Source: Methanomicrobia archaeon LH_S13 (GTDB lineage Archaea; Halobacteriota; Syntropharchaeia; Alkanophagales; Methanospirareceae). From it: a stretch of DNA of 34,045 nucleotides. Below the pieces are notes generated by a model. It was given only the letters and a program-made list of their open reading frames with translations, had not been told where the DNA came from and ran no database searches. Positions 26,987-34,045 of this stretch are shown here, piece after piece. Location of the stretch: NCBI GenBank assembly GCA_023659785.1, contig JAGXOR010000003.1, positions 1 to 34,045 of the forward strand, read 5' to 3'. Both the position numbers and the translations under genes were made by a program. How positions within the stretch are numbered: the stretch's first letter is position 1; the number at the start of each line of letters is the position of its first letter.

Positions 26987-27741
26987 ATAAATAATCTATC
27001 CATAATGCCGAGCTCTTCGTGGTCTATTATTACACAATCAGGGTGATAGAAGTGCTCCTTTACACGGTCGATTATTATACAGCCGGGATAATGCAGGAGC
27101 TTTTTTATAATGTCCATCCGTTTCTCCTCTTCCAATACTATATTCTTTATATTCTTAAGCGGTACGCCTATCTCCATTGCTCTGGATTCCATCTCTTGCC
27201 TGTCTATCTCCTCAGATGATACAGCAGTGACCTCTGCACCTGCTACGGAAGCAACGAACAAAGCTTCCTTGAACGCTTCATCTATTGTATTTTTACTGAG
27301 GATTGGAACGAGGATTTTTTCAAATGGCTTGCGTATCTCTGCACTCGCATCAAAGCCAGAACGCATCGTATCACCGATGAGATCTGCAACTATCTTTGTA
27401 GGAGACATGATGGATTCAATACCCAGCTTCTGAAACCTCTCCCGGTCTTCTGGGTCTTCTACCCGAGCAATTATCTTAGGAACACCATATTTCTTCGCAA
27501 TAGCTGCAGCACGATAATTGACATCGTCATTGCTCGTGAGCGATATAAAAACCTCGGCATCATCCAAACCCACTCGCCTTAACAAGTCTTCATCGCTTCC
27601 ATCACCTATGATTACCTCCACACCCGCTAATTCCGAAAGCTTTTCACGTTTTTCCTTGTTTATCTCAATAGTCACAGATTCCGGCAACTGGGCGGCTACT
27701 TCTCTCCCTGCTCTTCCACCGCCAACAATAATTTTTTTCAT
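26983..27741 (-). CDS. TrkA-N domain (NAD-binding) protein with C-terminal USP-like region
   Basis: MKKIIVGGGRAGREVAAQL, VIIGDGSDEDLLRRVGLDDAEVFISLTSNDDVNYRAAAIAKKYGVPKIIARV, then FEKILVPILSKNTIDEAFKEALFVASVAGAEVTAV. Confidence 0.88.
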   Translation of the reverse strand: MKKIIVGGGRAGREVAAQLPESVTIEINKEKREKLSELAGVEVIIGDGSDEDLLRRVGLDDAEVFISLTSNDDVNYRAAAIAKKYGVPKIIARVEDPEDRERFQKLGIESIMSPTKIVADLIGDTMRSGFDASAEIRKPFEKILVPILSKNTIDEAFKEALFVASVAGAEVTAVSSEEIDRQEMESRAMEIGVPLKNIKNIVLEEEKRMDIIKKLLHYPGCIIIDRVKEHFYHPDCVIIDHEELGIMDRLFI

Positions 27742-27832
27742 TTCTTCTACTTGACCGGATTAATTAGAATTTAAGCTGTCCTTTAACTTTTTTCTAAATT
27801 GTGCTTTCATTGCAAAGATTTATTTATCAAGT

Positions 27833-30430
27833 GTGAAAGGAATAAAAAAGGGAAGAAGAATGAAGAAAGAGGGTTTTCTACTGGACATTGATTACATAAC
27901 GGAAAAAGACGAAGATAAGAAAGAAAAGCCAGTGATAAGACTATGGTGCAAGAGCAAAGAGGGAGAGGATTTTAGGGTGTTAGACAAAAATTTCGAGCCT
28001 TATTTTTACGCTTTTCCGTATTCTTACTCCCCTCATTTTTATGTATGGGATACAGAGAGAGCGGAGGAGGAGCTGGAAGAAAAGAAGAAATTAGTAGAAA
28101 AAATTTGTGTGGATAGAGCAGATGAGGAAATAAGAGTTAAACGAGTGGAATTTTGCCAGAAGAAATTACTTGGTGTTGATCGAAGCGTGTTGAAAATTTT
28201 CGCTACGCATCCGCGACATGTTCCACTACTGCGAGAAGCAGTCAGAAAAGCGGGTCTTACCGTCTTGGAAGCAGATATCCTGTTTGCAATTAGATACTTG
28301 ATAGACAAACAACTCAAACCTTTCGGCGGTGTAAAAGCGGAAGGAGAAGAAGTAGAGTTTGGTCATGCGAATACGGGAGGAAAAGAGGCTATTTTTGCTT
28401 CAAAAGTATCATACAAAAAGATGAATGGGGGAAGCTTACCGCAGCTAAGAATCCTTGCTTTTGACTCTGAAATGGCTACGCGGAGTGGGCATGGGATGCC
28501 ATCCCCAAAAAGGGACCCTATCATAATTATTTCTGTTGCATACTCCGAAAGGGGAGGGAACAAAGTCAAGACAAAGCTATTTGTGACGGAAGAAGGAGAA
28601 GGAGCGGAAGACGGGGATAAAAAAGTAATAACAGAATTTGTGAATTTTGTAAATCAAATGCAGCCGGATGTTATCGTGGGCTATAATTCTGACGCTTTTG
28701 ATTGGCAATACCTGAAGGAAAGAGCGAGATTGCATGGGATTCGTTTAACCGTGGGTGCTGATAGCAGCACGGTGCGGTATGAAAAGGAGAGGCGGGGCGC
28801 GTTGCCTGCGGTAAACATCACGGGACGGCTGAACGTTGACCTTTTTAAGCTTGCAAAGCGCGACTTAAGCAGCGTGAAGGTGAAGAAATTAGAAAATGTA
28901 GCAGAATACCTTGGCGTGCTGAATAAAAGCGGGAGAGTAAATTTAACGCCAAGGGAGATTACTGACTACTGGGTTGACGCTTCCCCTTCTTCTTTTGCAC
29001 GACAGCAGTTATACAAGTACGCAAAGGCGGATGCGGTCAGCGCGCTGGGAATCGCGGAGAAGATGCTGCCAATGCAAATTGAGCTTTCTAAGATGATAGG
29101 CTATCCACTGGATGAGTTAGCAAAGATGGGGCGAGGAAGGCAAGTGGAAGCATTTTTAACAGCAGAAGCATTTAAAAAAGGCGAACTGGTTCCACCGAAA
29201 CGCGGAGGTGAAAAGACATTCGAAGGCGGTTTCGTGCTTCCGCCGGAAAAGGGATTGCATGAAGATGTCATCTCTCTCGACTTCTCTTCTATGTACCCTA
29301 CCATCATGATCTCCTTCAACATCTCTCCTGATACTTTTGTAGAACCGGGAAGTGCAGAACATGAATCTGATTTATATGTCGCACCAGAGGTAGGGCACGC
29401 GTTCAGAAAAGCTCCGGATGGATTCTTTAAAAGAATAATGAGCGATTTGATTGTGAGAAGAAAAGCGATAAAGGCGGAAATGAAGAAATATGACAAAAAT
29501 TCGGCTCAATATCGGTTGTTGGACATACAGCAGCAGAGTATCAAAATCCTCACGAACAGCTTTTATGGATATACCGGGTGGAACGCGGCGAAATTTTACA
29601 AGCGAGAATGCGCTGAAGCAACAACGGCATGGGGGCGACATTTTATAAAGCGAGCGGTAGAAGTGGCGGAGGAACTTGGATTTGAGGTTATCTACGGAGA
29701 TACTGATAGTATATTCGCGAAACTTCCGCCTGAACTTGAGTTGGAAGGGGATAGGAGAACAGGGATATTGAAAAAGGCGTGGGAAGTTTCGGACCGTATT
29801 TCAGAAGAGCTCCCTCTTGAACTCGAGATACAGGATTTCCACAAGTCTATTTTCTTTACGGGAAAGAAGAAGAGGTATGCCGCGCTCACAGATAAAGGAG
29901 AAATTGTAGCTCGCGGCTTGGAAGTGCGCAGAGGGGACTGGTGCGAGCTGGCGAAGGAAGTACAGACGAAAGTGATAGAGGTGATATTAAAGGAAAAAGC
30001 CCCTGCTGTTGCTATAAAATATGTTAAAACAGTCATACAGGACATAAAAGAAGGCAAAACATCCGTTGACAAGCTTACAATTTACAAGACGCTAACCAGA
30101 AAGATAAGTAGCTATGAGACGAAGCAAGCGCACGTTATAGCAGCAGAAAGGGCTTTGGCTTCTCATATAGCCTATGAAGTGGGTTCAAAAGTGCCTTATG
30201 TGATAATAAAAGGCGCGGGGAAGACAAGTGACCGTGCTTTCCCCTTGGCTATTATAGAGAGAAGCGAAGGGAACGAAATAACCGCAGAGGGGATAGCATA
30301 CCAAATTGACAGCTCTTATTACGTCCAACATCAGGTGATACCCGTTGCGCACAGAGTGTTGCAACATTTTGGCTATGGGCTATCCTCTTTTGATGATATG
30401 AGGCAGAAGACATTAGGTCATTGGTTTTGA
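27833..30430 (+). CDS. polB: family-B DNA polymerase
   Basis: 865 aa. Exo I AFDSEMA, Exo II VGYNSDAFDW, motif A DFSSMYPTIM, motif B KILTNSFYGYTGW, motif C YGDTDS. Confidence 0.96.
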   Translation: MKGIKKGRRMKKEGFLLDIDYITEKDEDKKEKPVIRLWCKSKEGEDFRVLDKNFEPYFYAFPYSYSPHFYVWDTERAEEELEEKKKLVEKICVDRADEEIRVKRVEFCQKKLLGVDRSVLKIFATHPRHVPLLREAVRKAGLTVLEADILFAIRYLIDKQLKPFGGVKAEGEEVEFGHANTGGKEAIFASKVSYKKMNGGSLPQLRILAFDSEMATRSGHGMPSPKRDPIIIISVAYSERGGNKVKTKLFVTEEGEGAEDGDKKVITEFVNFVNQMQPDVIVGYNSDAFDWQYLKERARLHGIRLTVGADSSTVRYEKERRGALPAVNITGRLNVDLFKLAKRDLSSVKVKKLENVAEYLGVLNKSGRVNLTPREITDYWVDASPSSFARQQLYKYAKADAVSALGIAEKMLPMQIELSKMIGYPLDELAKMGRGRQVEAFLTAEAFKKGELVPPKRGGEKTFEGGFVLPPEKGLHEDVISLDFSSMYPTIMISFNISPDTFVEPGSAEHESDLYVAPEVGHAFRKAPDGFFKRIMSDLIVRRKAIKAEMKKYDKNSAQYRLLDIQQQSIKILTNSFYGYTGWNAAKFYKRECAEATTAWGRHFIKRAVEVAEELGFEVIYGDTDSIFAKLPPELELEGDRRTGILKKAWEVSDRISEELPLELEIQDFHKSIFFTGKKKRYAALTDKGEIVARGLEVRRGDWCELAKEVQTKVIEVILKEKAPAVAIKYVKTVIQDIKEGKTSVDKLTIYKTLTRKISSYETKQAHVIAAERALASHIAYEVGSKVPYVIIKGAGKTSDRAFPLAIIERSEGNEITAEGIAYQIDSSYYVQHQVIPVAHRVLQHFGYGLSSFDDMRQKTLGHWF

Positions 30431-30452
30431 TGGTGTTCCAGTGGTCAAATAA

Positions 30453-30470
30453 CCGAAAAGCTTATATACC
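30453..30470 (+). promoter_or_regulatory. archaeal BRE/TATA box for the histone gene
   Basis: ccgaaaagcttatatacc located ~20-35 nt upstream of the histone start. Confidence 0.6.
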
Positions 30471-30488
30471 CCCCTTCATTATGTAATC

Positions 30489-30707
30489 ATGGTGATGAAA
30501 ATGGCTGAACTACCCATAGCACCTGTAACCAGGTTGATGAGAAACGCCGGGGCAGAGAGAGTAAGCGAAGATGCAAGTAAGGCATTAGTTGAGGTAATAG
30601 AAGAATACGGCGAAAAAGTAGCAATGAATGCCGTAAGCCTCGCTGAGCATGCCGGAAGGAAGACAGTGAAAAAAGAAGACATCACGGAAGCAATACGGAA
30701 GCAATAA
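30489..30707 (+). CDS. archaeal histone (HMf-like)
   Basis: MAELPIAPVTRLMRNAGAERVSEDASKALVEVIEEYGEKVAMNAVSLAEHAGRKTVKKEDITEAIRKQ; canonical histone fold. Internal start at 30501 possible. Confidence 0.97.
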   Translation: MVMKMAELPIAPVTRLMRNAGAERVSEDASKALVEVIEEYGEKVAMNAVSLAEHAGRKTVKKEDITEAIRKQ

Positions 30708-30792
30708 AAAAAGTTGAATAGTGGGGAAATATAAAATTTACCCCCTTTTTTTTTCGACTGTAAAACAGGGGAAGCAGGTAGCTAAATCTTAT

Positions 30793-31308
<516 letters not shown>

Positions 31309-31311
31309 TCA

Positions 31312-31617
31312 TCACTCCTTTATAATTACCACTCTCAGCAAATATACGACAACAGCGATAACGCATGCCACGAAACCTGCTTGCACCAAAGAGCGGTATT
31401 CGTACTCGAATAGCGTGGAAGCGGCATCCATGGCGTAGAAATAGAATTGAAAGATAGCCACGGCAAGTAAGATCATGAGAATTATGAAAACACCGAGCCG
31501 GAAATACCTGAAAATATCATCTGATGCGAATCTCTCTTTTTTCTCCTTTACACCCTCATACTCTTCTCTCTCCTCTTTTTTTCTTTTTTCGTTCTCTTTC
31601 TCCATTCCCTTTCTCAC
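31312..31617 (-). CDS. small membrane protein, two predicted TM helices
   Basis: Hydrophobic segments FIILMILLAVAIFQFYFYA and LVQAGFVACVIAVVVYLLRVV after a charged N-terminus. Overlaps the previous ORF by 4 nt. Confidence 0.6.
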   Translation of the reverse strand: MRKGMEKENEKRKKEEREEYEGVKEKKERFASDDIFRYFRLGVFIILMILLAVAIFQFYFYAMDAASTLFEYEYRSLVQAGFVACVIAVVVYLLRVVIIKE

Positions 31618-31862
31618 ACCTTCCCTCTTCTTTTCTTTAGCAGTAAAATAAATGCGACAAAGAGCGCAAAGGCTGCGTATAAAGTTTCAAAGCCCGGTGC
31701 CTCCCGTGCTGCCGGTGCTGGGGTAGGATAAGGTGCAGGCTTAGGGACTGAGGCGCTTGGACGAATAAAATCAGTAATTTCTACCTTTGGTGAAATCTCC
31801 ACCGTCTTCTCTTTCGCTTCTTTTACTACTGTTCTGTTCACAAAAGGACTTAATAGAACCAT
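31614..31862 (-). CDS. small protein with PGF-CTERM-like C-terminal sorting signal
   Basis: C-terminus EAPGFETLYAAFALFVAFILLLKKRR (PGFE, TM stretch, basic tail) preceded by a Pro-rich linker. No signal peptide. Confidence 0.6.
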   Translation of the reverse strand: MVLLSPFVNRTVVKEAKEKTVEISPKVEITDFIRPSASVPKPAPYPTPAPAAREAPGFETLYAAFALFVAFILLLKKRRGKV

Positions 31863-31866
31863 CCCA

Positions 31867-31983
31867 CTACTTTCTTTTATTATCCTTTCTGATTGCCAGG
31901 TTTGCTACTAACGCAATAAGTACTAAGAATGCCAAAACTACCGCAGCAGTTGCAATTGTCAGTTGTTTCCCCTGCAAGTCCAT
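31867..31983 (-). CDS. possible 38-aa single-TM microprotein
   Basis: ATG frame MDLQGKQLTIATAAVVLAFLVLIALVANLAIRKDNKRK* ending 4 nt before the PGF-CTERM ORF. AT-rich TATA-like sequence upstream (32000-32025). Confidence 0.45.
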   Translation of the reverse strand: MDLQGKQLTIATAAVVLAFLVLIALVANLAIRKDNKRK

Positions 31984-32070
31984 AACCTCTTTTTATTTTT
32001 ACTTCTTTATATATATTTAAATATTCGTATATTACTATTGTTAATAGGGCATATTAGGGGTGAGAAAAAA

Positions 32071-32592
32071 ATGGCTGATCTAAAAGGGAAGAAGATTTTA
32101 ATGGTTGTAGCGCCGGGAAATTTCCGTGATGAGGAACTGAAGGAACCAATGGGTGTTTTTACTCGGTCGGGAGCAGAGGTAACAATCGCTTCAAAGGGGG
32201 TTACTCGAGCCACAGGAATGTTTGGTGCGGAAATAAAAGTGGATAAAAATTTAGAAGAGGTTAGTGCCGAGGAGTATGATGCGGTGATTTTTGTTGGAGG
32301 TTCTGGAGCAGATGTGTACTTCGATGATTCAAGAGCCCATGAGTTAGCCGCCAATGCGCTTAAAGGGGGAAAAATTGTATCAGCGATTTGCATAGCTCCT
32401 TCAACGTTAGCAAACGCGGGATTGCTAAAAGGGAAAAAGGCGACTTCTTTCAGCTCGGAAAAGAAAAATTTGAAAAGAAAAGGTGCCGATTATACGGGAG
32501 CTGCAGTTGAGCGAGATGGACGAATAATCACGGGAAGGGGACCAGAAGCAGCCGAAGAATTTGGCAATGTGGTGGCATCAGCTTTGGAATAA
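32071..32592 (+). CDS. DJ-1/PfpI family protein (copy 1)
   Basis: MADLKGKKILMVVAPGNFRDEEL...DAVIFVGGSGADVYF...IVSAICIAPSTLANAGLLKGKKATSF. ATG 32071 is preferred over the track start at 31963. Confidence 0.92.
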   Translation: MADLKGKKILMVVAPGNFRDEELKEPMGVFTRSGAEVTIASKGVTRATGMFGAEIKVDKNLEEVSAEEYDAVIFVGGSGADVYFDDSRAHELAANALKGGKIVSAICIAPSTLANAGLLKGKKATSFSSEKKNLKRKGADYTGAAVERDGRIITGRGPEAAEEFGNVVASALE

Positions 32593-32607
32593 GAGGGCTG
32601 GTAGAAT

Positions 32608-33153
32608 ATGGCTGTCGTTGTATTTTTGGCTACGGGATTTGAAGAGATAGAAGCCATGAGTATTGTGGACACACTCAGAAGGGCGGAGATAGAGGTTGTG
32701 ATTGCAAGTCTTCAAACGGGCGCTATCGCAGGCGGACATGGGGTTAAGGTGGTTCCGGATAGACAAATAGAAGGGATTAATATCGAGGATTTTGATGCGG
32801 TCGTTTTGCCCGGTGGGTCTCCCGGGTACGTGAATCTGGGTAACGACAAGCGCGTTTTAGATGCGGTAAAAAAAGCATTTGAACTCGGTAAAGTCGTTGC
32901 AGCTATTTGCGGTGCGCCTTCTGTGTTGGCAAAAACGGGGATTTTAGAAGGCAAGAAAGTGACGATTTATCCTGGATTGGAAACCGAACTGAGGGGAGCG
33001 AAATCCGTAAATGAGCGAGTTGTGGTTGATGGTAAGATAGTCACCAGCCAAGGTCCCGGAACTGCGCTCGAATTCAGCGTTAAACTGGTTGAGGTATTAG
33101 CCGGAGAGAAAGGGGCGCAAGAACTTAAAGATGAACTCGTAGCGAATTTGTAG
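32608..33153 (+). CDS. DJ-1/PfpI family protein (copy 2)
   Basis: MAVVVFLATGFEEIEAMSIVDTLRRAEIEV...VLPGGSPGYVNLG...VVAAICGAPSVLAKTGILEGKKVTIYPG. Confidence 0.93.
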   Translation: MAVVVFLATGFEEIEAMSIVDTLRRAEIEVVIASLQTGAIAGGHGVKVVPDRQIEGINIEDFDAVVLPGGSPGYVNLGNDKRVLDAVKKAFELGKVVAAICGAPSVLAKTGILEGKKVTIYPGLETELRGAKSVNERVVVDGKIVTSQGPGTALEFSVKLVEVLAGEKGAQELKDELVANL

Positions 33154-33225
33154 ATGTAGTAAAAGTAAATGAGGAAGAATGAAAATAAGGTGAAGTAAGA
33201 CAAAAAAATAAAAAAGGGAGGATAA

Positions 33226-33870
33226 TTAATATCCTCCAAATCCTGGTCCTGTCGGTAGTGGGAATGGTTGTCCGGGAAACGGTCCTAGCATCGAAGGTAC
33301 AAATGCGGTAAATAGTGCTACGAAAAGTATTACTGGTATAATTATTGCTAGAATTACCGCAAGAATTGCCCTGCCTGTTGATAGCTCTTGAAGCTCTCTT
33401 ATGCCAATGACTTGCACGATGACTGCCCATGGCATGAATGCCAATAAAAGATTCGGTGTTGCACCATACATTATTGCTTTTATTGTCTGTGCTACTCCTT
33501 TTCTACCTCCAACGAGGAATACCCAGATGTGTGTCCAGAGACCACCAATAAAGGCGCTGATTATTCCTCCAATAAGCACCGAAACAAAGAAGAGCACAAA
33601 AAGAAGTATCGCCACCAAAGGGCCAATCGCTCCTATGAAAGGTAGCATGCGCGCTGATATTCCTGGTATTTGCGGTATAAGCGGCATAATGACCGACAAC
33701 AACGTTCCAATATATATGGAAATGAAAGTTCCGAAAATCGCTGCAAAAATCGCCAGAATGACAACTAAATATGTAATGGAATCGCCGAGTGTGTCTCCCT
33801 TGGAGGCGTCGAAGGTAGCTGAGGGCCTGAACAAGAACCCCTGTATTCTTTCTTCTATACTTAACACCAT
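33226..33870 (-). CDS. Yip1-domain family membrane protein
   Basis: 214 aa, ~5 hydrophobic segments. FLFRPSATFDASKGDTLGDSITYLVV and GGRKGVAQTIKAIMYGATPNLLLAFMPW are Yip1-like. Confidence 0.7.
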   Translation of the reverse strand: MVLSIEERIQGFLFRPSATFDASKGDTLGDSITYLVVILAIFAAIFGTFISIYIGTLLSVIMPLIPQIPGISARMLPFIGAIGPLVAILLFVLFFVSVLIGGIISAFIGGLWTHIWVFLVGGRKGVAQTIKAIMYGATPNLLLAFMPWAVIVQVIGIRELQELSTGRAILAVILAIIIPVILFVALFTAFVPSMLGPFPGQPFPLPTGPGFGGY

Positions 33871-34004
33871 TTTGTTTCACCTAAATAACCAAATATAAAT
33901 CGCGCCTTATAAAGTTTTCGGTTGTATTCGCCTTTTGGACAGAAATAGCTAGCTAATCCCTTATCTTCATAAAAACTTCCGGAAGGCGATTCATGCGTGT
34001 TCGG

Positions 34005-34045
34005 TTAAGTAACCCATCGCTCCATCAGCCTCTCCCGCTTAACAT
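34005..34045 (-). CDS. possible C-terminal end of a gene continuing beyond the window
   Basis: Minus frame VKRERLMERWVT* open to the window edge; very short. Confidence 0.2.
   Translation of the reverse strand, partial: VKRERLMERWVT

Noticed and set aside
33401-33898. 165-aa plus-strand ORF
   Set aside because: Antisense to the Yip1-like membrane protein; Ile/Pro-rich shadow frame.

Overview
About 34 kb of archaeal chromosome. The gene content suggests a methanogen- or ANME-type euryarchaeon: homologs of methanogenesis marker proteins 2 and 3, CofH, SepCysS, an isopropylmalate/homocitrate synthase-family enzyme, MCM, family-B DNA polymerase and an archaeal histone. An ANME-1-like origin is a guess; there is no rRNA in the window. 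Most of the window is compact housekeeping sequence: coaBC, pyrI, two tRNAs, tldD, an HD phosphohydrolase, a THUMP protein, cofH, a HAD protein, mcm, rsmA, hsp20, a TrkA-N/UspA/CPA2 cluster, polB, histone, nadM and tandem PfpI/DJ-1 genes. The most unusual parts are: (1) a same-strand tRNA-Phe / pyrI / tRNA-Ala / coaBC array with almost no spacers, where the last base of the pyrI stop codon is the first base of tRNA-Ala, so RNase P cleavage would make a non-stop pyrI mRNA; (2) a ~4 kb island bounded by two ~280-bp direct repeats (16866-17145 and 20898-21175) holding a divergent PyrE-like PRTase, a RadC with an N-terminal extension, a coupled DNA methyltransferase and a broken Res-like remnant; (3) two decayed outward-facing IS200/IS605 (TnpB) relics at 7.7-8.45 kb, one disrupting an unknown gene and the other supplying the C-terminus of a THUMP gene; (4) a CPA2 antiporter gene with an internal deletion; (5) a vapBC toxin-antitoxin relic; (6) an orphan CRISPR-repeat-like sequence with no array. 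All calls come from reading the sequence; no database searches were run.
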